This document shows positions 43,519 to 52,337 of a stretch of DNA of 64,000 bases, piece after piece; the first letter of the stretch is position 1, and each line of letters starts with the position of its first letter. A model generated the notes under the pieces. The model saw only the letters and a program-made list of their open reading frames with translations, was not told the origin of the DNA and searched no databases. The DNA is taken from contig NZ_CAMLDV010000002.1 in assembly GCF_946478835.1 (NCBI RefSeq), positions 1 through 64,000 on the forward strand. Reading direction: 5' to 3'. This DNA is from an uncultured Bdellovibrio sp. (GTDB lineage Bacteria; Bdellovibrionota; Bdellovibrionia; Bdellovibrionales; Bdellovibrionaceae). Both the position numbers and the translations under genes were made by a program.

Positions 43519-44175
43519 ATGAAAGACAAACCTACCGACAACTGTCCTATTTGTTCGACTCAAGAAGAAAAAATCACAGAACAAATCATTCCTCTTTTAC
43601 AGTTAAAAAAATTCCCTAAAGGCGCCTTGATCTTTGAACAAGAATATCCTTCTTCTGGTCTTTATCTGATTTGCAAGGGATCTGTTAAAATCTTCAAACT
43701 CTCCCCTGCCGGAAAAGAAATGTTGATTGAAATCTTAGGTCCGCAAAAAACGTTCGGCGAAGCGGGTCTTCTAGGACAAGACAAAAATACGGAAACCGCG
43801 ATGAGCGCGGAAGAGTCCGAAATATTTTTTATTCCTAAATCAGAACTGCAAAATGTTTTAAATAAAAATCCGCAGCTTTATCAATCCGTCGTTCAAGCGT
43901 TGATCAGATGGATGGACAAGCTTCACATGGTGATTGAAAACATCAGTCTTTCTTCTGCACGTGATCGTGTTTGGACTTATCTTTGTCGTCTTCAACAGGA
44001 ACAGAATCGTCCCATTATCCAACTCGGTGGTAAGAAACATGAAGTCGCTTTGATGCTGGGCCTGCGTCCTGAAACCTTCTCGCGTACCTTGGCTGAACTT
44101 GAAGCCGAAGGACTGATTAAAATGAATCACAAACAGATTCAATTCATCGACGCGACAGAAAAACACAACCTATAG
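43519..44175 (+). CDS. Crp/Fnr-family regulator with FNR-type reading helix
   Basis: 218 residues. Cyclic-nucleotide-binding-like beta-roll (FPKGALIFEQEYPSSGLYLICKGSVKIFKL ... FGEAGLLG) to ~130, dimer helix, and HTH VALMLGLRPETFSRTLAELEAEGLI near 175-200. The recognition helix has E-T-F-S-R, the E-x-x-S-R that reads TTGAT half sites in FNR. The N-terminus has a CPIC pair, but the four-Cys pattern for an FNR iron-sulfur cluster is not seen, so the sensing chemistry is unclear. Sits just before nrdG-nrdD and is the best candidate to bind the FNR boxes listed below. Confidence 0.88.
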   Translation: MKDKPTDNCPICSTQEEKITEQIIPLLQLKKFPKGALIFEQEYPSSGLYLICKGSVKIFKLSPAGKEMLIEILGPQKTFGEAGLLGQDKNTETAMSAEESEIFFIPKSELQNVLNKNPQLYQSVVQALIRWMDKLHMVIENISLSSARDRVWTYLCRLQQEQNRPIIQLGGKKHEVALMLGLRPETFSRTLAELEAEGLIKMNHKQIQFIDATEKHNL

Positions 44176-44238
44176 TGATGCCGATCATTCTTTCCTACAA
44201 TATTTAGTGATAGGTTCTAAAATAACGCTACCGTCATA

Positions 44239-44257
44239 GTTATCAAGGATTGATAAC
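44239..44257 (+). promoter_or_regulatory. Inverted repeat over the nrdG ribosome site
   Basis: GTTATCAA-GGA-TTGATAAC is a perfect 8-bp inverted repeat whose centre is part of the AAGGA ribosome site, two bases before the nrdG ATG. In RNA it would be a tight hairpin hiding the site; in DNA its half sites resemble FNR halves in the reverse order. Confidence 0.55.
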
Positions 44258-44258
44258 T

Positions 44259-44705
44259 ATGAACATCTATCGTTACGACATCGTCTTTCAGGAAGTTCCC
44301 AACCATATCTCTTTGGCATTCTACGTCTGCGGATGTCCTCTGCGATGTCCTGGTTGCCATTCTCCGGAACTTTGGACAGAGAAAACCGGTGTACCACTGA
44401 CCATGTCATTTTATCGAACTTTGCTTTTGCAATATCAAGGCAAGGCCGACTGCATCCTCTTCCTGGGTGGAGAATGGCATTCCCGTGAACTCGTTGAATT
44501 TTTAAAAGAAGCTCGCGCTGCAGATTTCAAGACCGCTCTTTATACCGGTCTTGACGATGTAACAATAGAAATCAAATCCCATCTGACTTTCTTAAAAACT
44601 GGTCCATGGCGCGCAGAGCTTGGTGGACTTTCTTCGCCCACCACCAATCAGATCTTTCGAGATCTCACAACAAACACAGTTTTAAATCACTTATTTCAAC
44701 CCTGA
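44259..44705 (+). CDS. nrdG: Anaerobic ribonucleotide reductase activating enzyme
   Basis: Radical-SAM activase that installs the glycyl radical on NrdD. 148 residues from the ATG at 44259 (a TTG at 44250 is also in frame). CGCPLRCPGCHSPELW near residue 27 has the C-x3-C-x2-C iron-sulfur motif, and ILFLGGEWH is the GGE-type SAM motif. Followed 22 bases later by nrdD. Confidence 0.92.
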   Translation: MNIYRYDIVFQEVPNHISLAFYVCGCPLRCPGCHSPELWTEKTGVPLTMSFYRTLLLQYQGKADCILFLGGEWHSRELVEFLKEARAADFKTALYTGLDDVTIEIKSHLTFLKTGPWRAELGGLSSPTTNQIFRDLTTNTVLNHLFQP

Positions 44706-44727
44706 ATTCAAACAAAGGAGCACACAC

Positions 44728-46632
44728 ATGATTCGTCTCAGTCCAGAGCAAATAAGAAATAAAATAGATTTTATCGAAGGTTATCTGAAAGCGCAGAATG
44801 CCGCAGAAGGTTCGCGCCTTGATGCCAATGCCAATGTCACTCATAAAAATATTGCGACTTTGGAGGCGGAAATAAATAAGGACATTAATATTCAGATCAA
44901 TCGAGCTTTGGTTTCAAATAAGATTGCTGATTTATTTGGTTCTGACTTAGCGCGCGAATACATTCGTCAAATCGAGTCCCATGAGATCTATGTGCATGAT
45001 GAAACTTCTCTAAATCCTTATTGCGCTTCTATTTCAATGTATCCTCTCTTACTAGAAGGATTGAAAGGTCTCGGCGGTGAATCCAAAGCCCCACAGCATC
45101 TCGAAAGTTTTTGCGGATGTTTCGTGAATTTAGTCTTTGCCGTTTCCGCGCAATTTGCCGGAGCCGTGGCGACAGTCGAGTGGCTCATGTATTTTGATCA
45201 CTTTGCCCGCAAGGATTACGGTCCAGAGTATTTGAAAACCCACACGAAAATTATCAACAATCACTTGCAGCACGTTGTTTATGCTTTGAACCAGCCAGCA
45301 GCGGCCCGTGGCTACCAGTCTGTTTTTTGGAATATTTCAGCTTATGACGAATATTATTTTAAATCTCTCTTTGGCGACTTTGTATTTCCAGATGGCGAAG
45401 TTCCTTCTTGGGAAAGTGTGAAGGCTTTGCAAGCTCACTTTATGCATTGGTTTAATGACGAACGAAAGAAAGCTGTTTTGACCTTTCCCGTGGTAACGGC
45501 AGGAATGCTGATTGAAAACGACGAACCTAAAGACAAAGAATTTGCGATGATGTGTGCAAAGGAACTTAGCGAAGGCAATAGTTTCTTTATGTATATGAGC
45601 GAATCCGCAGACAGTCTTGCCAGCTGTTGTCGTTTGCGCAATGAAATTTCAGACAATACATTTAGTTATTCGTTAGGTGCCGGGGGGGTTGCCACAGGAT
45701 CCATCAACGTCATTACCATTAATATGAATCGACTTGTGCAAAAAGGTCTTGATCTGAAAGACACGGTTCAGAAAGTGCAAAAGTATCAAGTCGCTTATCG
45801 CACTTTGATGCAGGAGTATCTCGAAGCGGGAATGCTTAGTGCGTATTCATCAGGATTTATCACCTTAGATAAACAGTTTCTCACCATCGGAATTAACGGC
45901 ATGACGGAAGCGGCAGAATCGCAGGGATTACGCGTGCAAAATAGTGCCGAGTACAAAGACTTTGTTCGCGAAAAGCTCAAAGTCATTTACGACGAAAATC
46001 GTAAAGCGCGCGAAACATATGGCTATATGTTCAATACCGAATTTGTTCCAGCTGAAAATCTGGGTGTTAAAAATGCCCAGTGGGATCGTAAAGAGGGACT
46101 TTTTGTTCCACGCGATTGCTACAATTCGTATTTTTATGTGGTTGAAGATATGAGTATCAACGCTCTTGATAAAATGGAATTGCACGGAAAAGAGATGATG
46201 CAATATCTTGATGGCGGATCGGCTTTGCATTTGAACTTAGAAGAAAAATTAAGTGCGGAAGGATTTTACAAACTTTTGAAAGTCGCGGCTCGTTCCGGTT
46301 GCAACTACTGGTGCGTGAATGTGAAAATCACTATCTGTAATGACTGTGACTTTATTGATAAGCGGACTTTGTATCGCTGCCCTGAGTGTCACAGTGAAAA
46401 TGTCGATCATGCAACACGAGTGATCGGCTACTTAAAAAGAATTTCAGCCTTCAGTGCCGCACGCCAAAAGGAAGCAGCACAGAGGTACTACCATACTAAG
46501 GAGTCTTCACTCGCAAAATCTTCGGCAAGAAAAGATAGCCCCACACCAAAAGTCCCAACGTCCATGTATAAGCCGCATACAAAAGATGGGATTGATAGAT
46601 ATGTGGAGCAAAACCCGCCGACAAGCGTGTGA
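44728..46632 (+). CDS. nrdD: Anaerobic ribonucleoside-triphosphate reductase
   Basis: Glycyl-radical enzyme making dNTPs without oxygen. 634 residues. AAGGAG precedes the ATG. HDETSLNPYCASISMYPLLLEGL, GSINVITINMNRL, the C-terminal zinc site CNDCDFIDKRTLYRCPEC near 530-548, and the glycyl-radical segment RVIGYLKRISAF near 560. There is no N-terminal ATP-cone of full size. After the usual end (RQKEAAQRYYH) there are about 45 further residues, rich in Lys, Pro and Ser, that lie opposite the 3' end of nnrS. This tail may be a lost stop. Confidence 0.93.
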   Translation: MIRLSPEQIRNKIDFIEGYLKAQNAAEGSRLDANANVTHKNIATLEAEINKDINIQINRALVSNKIADLFGSDLAREYIRQIESHEIYVHDETSLNPYCASISMYPLLLEGLKGLGGESKAPQHLESFCGCFVNLVFAVSAQFAGAVATVEWLMYFDHFARKDYGPEYLKTHTKIINNHLQHVVYALNQPAAARGYQSVFWNISAYDEYYFKSLFGDFVFPDGEVPSWESVKALQAHFMHWFNDERKKAVLTFPVVTAGMLIENDEPKDKEFAMMCAKELSEGNSFFMYMSESADSLASCCRLRNEISDNTFSYSLGAGGVATGSINVITINMNRLVQKGLDLKDTVQKVQKYQVAYRTLMQEYLEAGMLSAYSSGFITLDKQFLTIGINGMTEAAESQGLRVQNSAEYKDFVREKLKVIYDENRKARETYGYMFNTEFVPAENLGVKNAQWDRKEGLFVPRDCYNSYFYVVEDMSINALDKMELHGKEMMQYLDGGSALHLNLEEKLSAEGFYKLLKVAARSGCNYWCVNVKITICNDCDFIDKRTLYRCPECHSENVDHATRVIGYLKRISAFSAARQKEAAQRYYHTKESSLAKSSARKDSPTPKVPTSMYKPHTKDGIDRYVEQNPPTSV

Positions 46633-47632
46633 GCCCCGCGAATGCAATCAACAGAGCTCCAAGGAAAAGACCCTTGGAGTTCTGCTCCCACTGCAGACCG
46701 TGATGGCCGTGAGATAAGCTGACTCGAACCGCCACCATGAATGTCATCAGTGCAAGGCCCGAGATGTACACAACGTGAAGCAAGTGAATACGATAGTCAG
46801 GGAAAAAAGCAATTCCCCACTGGGCCACAACGATGAACCACGCTGACCCCCAAAGCCACCAACTTTGAAAGGCACGACGTTGCGGAAATTTATAAATCTT
46901 CCAGAAAAAGAAGGCGATGAAAGTAATAACTCCCGCTCGCAAAAACTGCCCAATAACATTCAACCCCGTGACTTCCAGAACATAACTGCCTAAAAACAAC
47001 ACCGCCAAAGAAACAAATAACTTAATCCTTGGTGCCATTTTCTTTTGTTCGGTAGGTAGTGGCGCCCACCCCAAAAGAGCTGGAACCAAACGACTTCCCA
47101 CGCCCAAGACAAGACATAGAACATAGGCTTGAAGAGACAACAAACGCGCAAATGTGTAGACATCACTATGAATGTTGAACACTTCACCCAACATCAAGAT
47201 GAGACTTCCTAAAAAGCCCGCACCCAATCCAAATCCGACAAACAAAAAAGAATCTGGAGGATTGTTTTTGCGTGAGAAAAAACGGCGAGCCATATATGTA
47301 ATTAGAAAAATAAATACTGCGACCACAGCTACATAAAAATAAAATTTACTGCGCGGTATGAGACTTAAAAATAAAGTCGCAATCAAAGTCAGAGAAATTC
47401 TTTGCTCCCACTTTGTCGGACCAAAACTCGCAGTAAACTTCGGGGCCGCGGTCATTAAAAATCCACAGACAAAACAAAGGAAAAAACCTCCCGTCATAAT
47501 CTCTGGATGACGAAGTCCCGGATAAGAAACCACATTCCAGGGAAAAAGAATCCACAAAAAAACTCCCCATATTCCAAAGGCCCAACCTGCGGGGAAAAAA
47601 TATCTATAGCCGTCTATCTGAGTCGTATTCAT
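46496..47632 (-). CDS. nnrS: NnrS-family haem-copper membrane protein
   Basis: 378 residues from the ATG at 47632 with GAGG upstream. About twelve hydrophobic helices. Family blocks: YRYFFPAGWAFGIWGVFLW, HPEIMTGGFFLCFVCGFLMTAAPKF near 45, LVLGVGSRLVPALLGW near 180, HLLHVVYISGLALMTFMVAVRVSLSHG near 285. NnrS relieves nitrosative stress and accompanies NO metabolism. A perfect TTGAT-N4-ATCAA box is 59 bases upstream. Converges with nrdD, overlapping by 137 bases. Confidence 0.88.
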   Translation of the reverse strand: MNTTQIDGYRYFFPAGWAFGIWGVFLWILFPWNVVSYPGLRHPEIMTGGFFLCFVCGFLMTAAPKFTASFGPTKWEQRISLTLIATLFLSLIPRSKFYFYVAVVAVFIFLITYMARRFFSRKNNPPDSFLFVGFGLGAGFLGSLILMLGEVFNIHSDVYTFARLLSLQAYVLCLVLGVGSRLVPALLGWAPLPTEQKKMAPRIKLFVSLAVLFLGSYVLEVTGLNVIGQFLRAGVITFIAFFFWKIYKFPQRRAFQSWWLWGSAWFIVVAQWGIAFFPDYRIHLLHVVYISGLALMTFMVAVRVSLSHGHHGLQWEQNSKGLFLGALLIAFAGLTRLSAGFAPHIYQSHLLYAAYTWTLGLLVWGYLFLPKILRVKTP

Positions 47633-47690
47633 AATGACCTCGCATCTATTCGTCCTTTTACAACATAGCAGACCCCTTCCTAGTTCGTCT

Positions 47691-47704
47691 TTGATCAAGA
47701 TCAA
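47691..47704. promoter_or_regulatory. FNR box upstream of nnrS
   Basis: TTGATCAAGATCAA, a perfect TTGAT-N4-ATCAA dyad, 59 bases before nnrS and about 100 before the divergent U32 gene. Confidence 0.85.
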
Positions 47705-47806
47705 GAAATAAAAACTCCTCCACCTCCCTGGCGGATTTTAGGATGCCTCCCTTGCACTCTGACAAGCGTCCCCTTAAAACTACCTGCCTATTAATGGAGA
47801 CCAACC

Positions 47807-49066
47807 ATGACTCCCGAATTGCTAATGCCTGCGGGCTCTCTTGAAAAATTAAAATACGCCTTTCACTATGGTGCTGATGCCGTCTACGTGGGCGTACCTT
47901 TGTTCAGTCTGCGTGCTCGAGAAAACGAGATGACGTTCGAAGATCTTCAACACGGCATCCAGTTTGCCCGTGAAAATGGGAAACAAATTTATGTCACGGC
48001 CAATATTTTCGCGAGAAATTTGAAACTGAAATCATTTCGAGAGAATTTTAAAAAATGGGTCGAGCTAAAACCCGATGCTTTTATTATGAGCGATCCGGGA
48101 CTTATGATGATAGCCAAGGAAACAGATCCCAATGTCAATATTCATTTGAGCGTGCAAGCCAACTGTATGAACTGGCAAAGTGTGAAGTTCTGGCAGCAGC
48201 AAGGAGCCTCACGAGTCATTCTTAGCCGCGAACTCCGTCTGGAAGAAATCAAAGAAATCCATGAACGAGTTCCTGATATTGAACTGGAAGCATTCGTACA
48301 CGGTTCTATTTGTATCGCTTACTCAGGCCGCTGTTTGCTTTCTCATTATATGAGTTACCGTGATGCCAATCAGGGCGTATGCGACAACAGTTGCCGTTAC
48401 GGCTACAACATACATAAAGCGGAAACAAGCAAAGAAGAAGAATATTACCTCGAAGATCTGCGCAACAAAGGACAGTTCTATCAAATTGATGAGGACGAAA
48501 ACGGCACCTACATTATGAACGCCAAGGATCTTTGTGTGATCGAGCATCTTCGGGAGCTGCGTGATGCGGGTATCTGCTCCTTCAAAGTGGAAGGGCGAAC
48601 TAAATCCCTTTATTATGCTTCGATGGTTGCTAAAATTTATCGTCAGGCCATTGACGACATGGCCGCCGGAAAGGACTTCGACCGGAATCTTTTGCTCGAA
48701 CTTTCAAAAATTCCCAATCGCGGTTATCACAAAGGATTTGTCACCGGGAATTTAAGTTATCACTCTCAAGAGTACCGTCATTCAACATCACGTCACTACA
48801 CGCAAAGATTCGCCGGCGTTGTTCTTGGTAAATCTGAAAATTCAGATTTTTTAAAAGTTGAAACCCGCCACCGGTTGCGCACCGGCGATGAAGTGGAAGT
48901 TATTTCTCCACACAAAATACAGAAAGCTGTAGTCGGAAAAATTCTAAATACAAATAAAGAACTTGTTCCTCAGGCTGGCGGTGGTGGTTTGGTCTTTGAT
49001 CTGGAACTTCCCGTGGAAGCTGCCCCGAATTCTTTAGTCAGTCTGATTGAGCACTCAGGGGGATGA
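47807..49066 (+). CDS. U32-family protein, TrhP/YegQ-like
   Basis: 419 residues. MTPELLMPAGSLEKLKYAFHYGADAVYVGVPLFSLRA at the start, LEAFVHGSICIAYSGRCLLSHYMSYRDANQGVCDNSCRYGY near 160-205 with the U32 cysteines, and FKVEGRTKSLYYASMVAKIYRQAID near 260. These match YegQ (TrhP), which with prephenate hydroxylates uridine 34 of tRNA. The other U32 paralogues are less similar in the RCLLS-x-YM block. Divergent from nnrS; a terminator follows. Confidence 0.82.
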   Translation: MTPELLMPAGSLEKLKYAFHYGADAVYVGVPLFSLRARENEMTFEDLQHGIQFARENGKQIYVTANIFARNLKLKSFRENFKKWVELKPDAFIMSDPGLMMIAKETDPNVNIHLSVQANCMNWQSVKFWQQQGASRVILSRELRLEEIKEIHERVPDIELEAFVHGSICIAYSGRCLLSHYMSYRDANQGVCDNSCRYGYNIHKAETSKEEEYYLEDLRNKGQFYQIDEDENGTYIMNAKDLCVIEHLRELRDAGICSFKVEGRTKSLYYASMVAKIYRQAIDDMAAGKDFDRNLLLELSKIPNRGYHKGFVTGNLSYHSQEYRHSTSRHYTQRFAGVVLGKSENSDFLKVETRHRLRTGDEVEVISPHKIQKAVVGKILNTNKELVPQAGGGGLVFDLELPVEAAPNSLVSLIEHSGG

Positions 49067-49086
49067 GGCAATCCCACCTGAGCGCC

Positions 49087-49110
49087 TTCCCGGACGGGAA
49101 TTTTTTATTT
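49087..49110 (+). terminator. Terminator after U32 gene
   Basis: TTCCCG-GA-CGGGAA hairpin followed by T6 and ATTTT; the T run overlaps the stop codon of the convergent pseudoazurin gene. Confidence 0.8.
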
Positions 49111-49545
49111 TGCCTGTGCAAGATATTTATCAAGGCGATCTTTGTTCATCGCAAACTGCTTCGACATCTCTTGCGCTTTTGTTTTTACTTTGTCCAAGTT
49201 TTTCGCACTGCCAACTTGAATGACGCCGACCATAGCCATCGGAAGATGGGCTTTACATTCAAATAAGTAAAGACCTTCTTCTTTCATTTGCACCGTGAAT
49301 GCTTTTCCGGAAGGACTGCTCCACGGTTTGATTCCTTGGGGAGTTTCAACAGAGGAAACGTCGTGACCCGCATCAGTTGGGATAAACTTAACGCTGTCCC
49401 CTTTGTTGATCTTCAAATAACCCGGCTCGAAAACCATGATGCCGTCTTTACCGTTGTTGAGCATTTTAACTTCGTGAACGGCCGCTTGTGCCCAAACCCC
49501 GGAGAATAAAATTGCCGCTAATACTACTTTTCTAAATTCAGTCAT
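49105..49545 (-). CDS. Pseudoazurin (type I copper protein)
   Basis: Periplasmic electron carrier. 146 residues from the ATG at 49545 (AAGGAG upstream), with signal peptide ending WAQA. VHEVKMLNNGKDGIMVFEPGYLKINKGDSVKFIPTDAGHDVSSVE carries the first copper His; GLYLFECKAHLPMAMVGVIQVG carries the Cys, His and Met ligands. This is the pseudoazurin form, a common electron donor for copper nitrite reductase, which matches the nirK 12 kb away. An NNR-like box lies 84 bases upstream. Confidence 0.92.
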   Translation of the reverse strand: MTEFRKVVLAAILFSGVWAQAAVHEVKMLNNGKDGIMVFEPGYLKINKGDSVKFIPTDAGHDVSSVETPQGIKPWSSPSGKAFTVQMKEEGLYLFECKAHLPMAMVGVIQVGSAKNLDKVKTKAQEMSKQFAMNKDRLDKYLAQAK

Positions 49546-49628
49546 AAATGACTCCTTATATCTGCATGTCATGCGATTCATGATCTCTGCTCTGTTAAAT
49601 AAATTATCAACGATTCATTTCTTAGAAT

Positions 49629-49642
49629 ATGATGTCGGTCAT
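49629..49642 (-). promoter_or_regulatory. NNR-like box upstream of pseudoazurin
   Basis: ATGATGTCGGTCAT, matching (T/A)TGAT-N4-GTCA(A/T). It is 84 bases before the pseudoazurin start. Confidence 0.55.
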
Positions 49643-49649
49643 GAATGAC

Positions 49650-51416
49650 TCAGGCCCCCTCTACAAGACCAGTCAAACCAATCGCGAGATGCTCTATACT
49701 GTCCGTTTGCTGTCTCATTTGCCCCGCAAAAGCGGAAACCTCTTCGGCCGCTGAAGCATTCTGTTGCGTAGACGAATCAAGTTCATTCATGGCCTTACTA
49801 ATCTGTTGAATACCAACCGCTTGCTCTGAGCTCGCGGCTGCGATTTCAGTGTTGATCTGAGAAATGTCGGAGATGATTTTGACGATCGTCTCTATCGATT
49901 CCCGGCTGAGTATAGCTCGGTGAACTCCATCTTGAACTTTCACAGAACTTTCTTTGATAAGCGTTGTAATGTCTTTGGCGGCGGAAGAACTGCGCAATGC
50001 CAGCGCACGTACAGCGTCGGCGACAACGGCGAAACTCTTTCCTTGTTCGCCGGCTCTTGCAGCCTCCACGGCGGCATTCAAGGCCAACAAGTTTGTTTGA
50101 AAAGCAATATCCTCGATGACGTTAATGATCTCTTCAATCCTGTCAGAACTTTTAGAAATGTCTTCCATCGCCAGAACAAGAGTTGCCACCTGGGCTTTTC
50201 CGTTTTCAGCCGCCTTAAATCCTTCTTCTGAGATATTTGCTGCATGCTGGGCTTTTTGTTCATTTTGCGTCACAATGCTATTGATTTCTTCAATAGACGC
50301 AACCACCTCTTCGAGAGCACTTGCGGAGTGCACAGAACCGTTGGCCACCTGTTGGCTTGCGGCATTTAACTGTTGTCCTCCAGAAGCGATGGTCTCTGCC
50401 GCGTGCGAAAGGTCTTCTACAGCGGAGTGAAGAGATGTTGTTAGGTTTCGAATGATTATCACACCCAAAATTGAAATTAAAATAACAATTCCTAAAAGAA
50501 AGGCCAGCGTAAGAAAGAATAAGTGAGAGGCGGAAGACCGCAGCTCTTCGACTTTTTTATTAACGCTATCCACTTCAAAGGAAACAACCGCGCCAAGGGC
50601 ATTTAACGACGAAGTGATAGATTCATAGAATTGCGCGGGGTCTTCTCCGAAGTGACCTTCTGCGGCCCGACTGACGACTTTGGCGTAGGTTTGTTCTACT
50701 CGCAGCCAAGCAGGGGATTTACGAAAATCGTCAAGTTGAGTGCGTGCAGCTTCAGAGACAACCAGGTTCGGGGCTTCTAAATTGACGCTGATCCCGCTTC
50801 GTAAAGATTCCAACTTGGAAATATCTTGGATCGTTATAGGGCTATCCGCTGCCAACGTATTCAAAAGATTAGCTCTTAATCTGCCTCCGTATTCTTTGGC
50901 CATCTCCAAAATCGTAAGACTCAGAAAATTCATTTCAACGCCATTTAACGACTGATCTGTAGCGACTAATACGTCCAGTTTGATCAGGAGGCTGATTAGT
51001 CCGGTGATTTCTTTTGTGGCGTCAGCGGCGCTAATAGATTTGGTCCTTACTGAGCCTCGCAGTTTCTCCAACCCTGCTCGAGTTTCTTTCAACACGGACT
51101 CCGATGATTCTTTGGATTGAATTTTATCGACTTGCTCTTGAACTGCACGCCATTTTGAATCGACAATTTCGATTTGGCTGTTCAACTCATCTTCATGAAT
51201 TTTTCCTGCGAGAAACAAAGAATTCTTGGCTCGTTCAAGCTGCACCTGATGGAGAAGCTCTGAATTCTTCTTTATCAAAGTTCCGTTTTCAGTAATAGCT
51301 TGTGCTTCTTTGAAAATTCGCCAATGGGAATTTAAATAAAATGTGCCATAGACAATACAGGCAAGCATTGGAACAAGAACAAGTCCGATTATTTTTAACC
51401 TTAAACTAAGTTTCAT
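49650..51416 (-). CDS. Chemoreceptor with NIT-like nitrate/nitrite sensor domain
   Basis: 588 residues from the ATG at 51416, chosen because it starts just before the first membrane helix (LRLKIIGLVLVPMLACIVYGTFYL). The periplasmic part has KNSELLHQVQLERAKNSLFLAGKIHEDELNSQIEIVDSKW, the ERg-type helix of NIT domains, and continues to TM2 (LFFLTLAFLLGIVILISILGVIIIR, near 285-310). The signalling domain follows with EEVVASIEEINSIVTQ and the invariant tip IEDIAFQTNLLALNAAVEAARAGEQGKSFAVVADAVRALA. Within the denitrification block, attraction to nitrate or nitrite is a strong inference. No CheA or CheW is nearby. Confidence 0.85.
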   Translation of the reverse strand: MKLSLRLKIIGLVLVPMLACIVYGTFYLNSHWRIFKEAQAITENGTLIKKNSELLHQVQLERAKNSLFLAGKIHEDELNSQIEIVDSKWRAVQEQVDKIQSKESSESVLKETRAGLEKLRGSVRTKSISAADATKEITGLISLLIKLDVLVATDQSLNGVEMNFLSLTILEMAKEYGGRLRANLLNTLAADSPITIQDISKLESLRSGISVNLEAPNLVVSEAARTQLDDFRKSPAWLRVEQTYAKVVSRAAEGHFGEDPAQFYESITSSLNALGAVVSFEVDSVNKKVEELRSSASHLFFLTLAFLLGIVILISILGVIIIRNLTTSLHSAVEDLSHAAETIASGGQQLNAASQQVANGSVHSASALEEVVASIEEINSIVTQNEQKAQHAANISEEGFKAAENGKAQVATLVLAMEDISKSSDRIEEIINVIEDIAFQTNLLALNAAVEAARAGEQGKSFAVVADAVRALALRSSSAAKDITTLIKESSVKVQDGVHRAILSRESIETIVKIISDISQINTEIAAASSEQAVGIQQISKAMNELDSSTQQNASAAEEVSAFAGQMRQQTDSIEHLAIGLTGLVEGA

Positions 51417-51421
51417 ATTTA

Positions 51422-51559
51422 CTAACCGCCAACTAATATAAGACCTATGGCACAAGCCCCGCAAATAACCATGGAACTACCTACAATTCCAATGGCAGCT
51501 CCCGCGACCATCACGGTTCCCAGAACATTTCCTACGATGACATTTTTAAACGTTTCCAT
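51422..51559 (-). CDS. 45-residue glycine-rich membrane protein
   Basis: Short gene with a perfect AAGGAGACAAA ribosome site before the ATG at 51559. The peptide begins METFKNVIVGNVLGTVMVAG and continues as an almost unbroken Gly/Val/Ile segment with two cysteines (CGAC) to LILVGG. It ends five bases before the chemoreceptor ATG, so the two are coupled. Could be one or two membrane passes, and might partner the receptor. No family recognised. An FNR-like box lies 52 bases upstream. Confidence 0.75.
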   Translation of the reverse strand: METFKNVIVGNVLGTVMVAGAAIGIVGSSMVICGACAIGLILVGG

Positions 51560-51610
51560 TTTGTCTCCTTAAAACTGTCTCTATTTAATCTGCTAGGCAG
51601 ATTGAGAAAC

Positions 51611-51624
51611 ATGATCTGAATCAA
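51611..51624. promoter_or_regulatory. FNR-like box for the chemoreceptor operon
   Basis: ATGATCTGAATCAA, one mismatch to TTGAT-N4-ATCAA. 52 bases before the 45-residue gene, 105 before norE. Confidence 0.65.
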
Positions 51625-51660
51625 AAACGCGACCGTCCCCGATAATGTTTTTTATTTTTC

Positions 51661-51674
51661 ATGATCTCCGTCAT
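51661..51674. promoter_or_regulatory. NNR-like box for norE
   Basis: ATGATCTCCGTCAT, matching (T/A)TGAT-N4-GTCA(A/T), 55 bases before the preferred norE start. Confidence 0.55.
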
Positions 51675-51728
51675 GCAGATCCAGAATTAGACTTTCCACC
51701 CCCATTTCATTTTTGCGATAGTCGTCGC

Positions 51729-52337
51729 ATGGAAACTTCTGACTCTCTCGACAAAAAATTTTCTTTTGAAGAAATTTTCAATCCTCCCGGTGGATTTTTG
51801 ATGTGGCTGGTTGTCCTCATGGAAATCTTTATGTTCGGCGCTCTTATCACGATTGTTGCCAGGTACCGGCTCTTCAAGTTAAAAATCTTTCAAGCAGTGA
51901 CGGGACATTTGCATTTTCGGGATGGTTTGATATTCACCCTGAGCCTTTTACTCAGTGGATTTCTTGCAGCTGAAGGAGTACGATTTTATTTTGCTGATCA
52001 ACGCCGCAAAAGCTTTTTCTACTTTATTGCCAGCACTGTATTTGGTCTGAGTTTTTTAGTTCTCAAGATTTTAGACTTTGTAAGCAAATCTGAACTGGGC
52101 CTGGGAATCGAGAAAAACGATTTTTGGCAATATTATTGGCTCTTGATGGGATTTCACTTTTTGCACGTCATGGTGGGTGTCTTTATTCTTTTATCCATTT
52201 GTCTTGGAATTTATAAAAACAAATTTGAAGATGCGGAGTTTTCCGTCCGTGGCGGAATTCTTTTCTGGCATATGTGCGACATTGTCTGGTTGATTATCTT
52301 TCCACTTTTCTATTTAGGAGGAACCCTCCATGAATAA
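51729..52337 (+). CDS. norE: NorE-like cytochrome c oxidase subunit III family protein
   Basis: 202 residues from the ATG at 51729 (METSDSLDKKFSFEE); the frame runs from 51645 but the FNR/NNR-like box would then be coding. Five hydrophobic segments with the COX3 pattern: FLMWLVVLMEIFMFGALI, RDGLIFTLSLLLSGFLAAEG, WLLMGFHFLHVMVGVFILLSICLGIYKN, and RGGILFWHMCDIVWLIIFPLFYL. COX3-like proteins next to nor genes are NorE, linked to NO reductase function or assembly. Its stop overlaps the next start. Confidence 0.85.
   Translation: METSDSLDKKFSFEEIFNPPGGFLMWLVVLMEIFMFGALITIVARYRLFKLKIFQAVTGHLHFRDGLIFTLSLLLSGFLAAEGVRFYFADQRRKSFFYFIASTVFGLSFLVLKILDFVSKSELGLGIEKNDFWQYYWLLMGFHFLHVMVGVFILLSICLGIYKNKFEDAEFSVRGGILFWHMCDIVWLIIFPLFYLGGTLHE

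Noticed and set aside
51645..51728. N-terminal 28-codon extension of norE
   Set aside because: It lacks a ribosome site, is not COX3-like and would place the FNR/NNR-like box within coding sequence.
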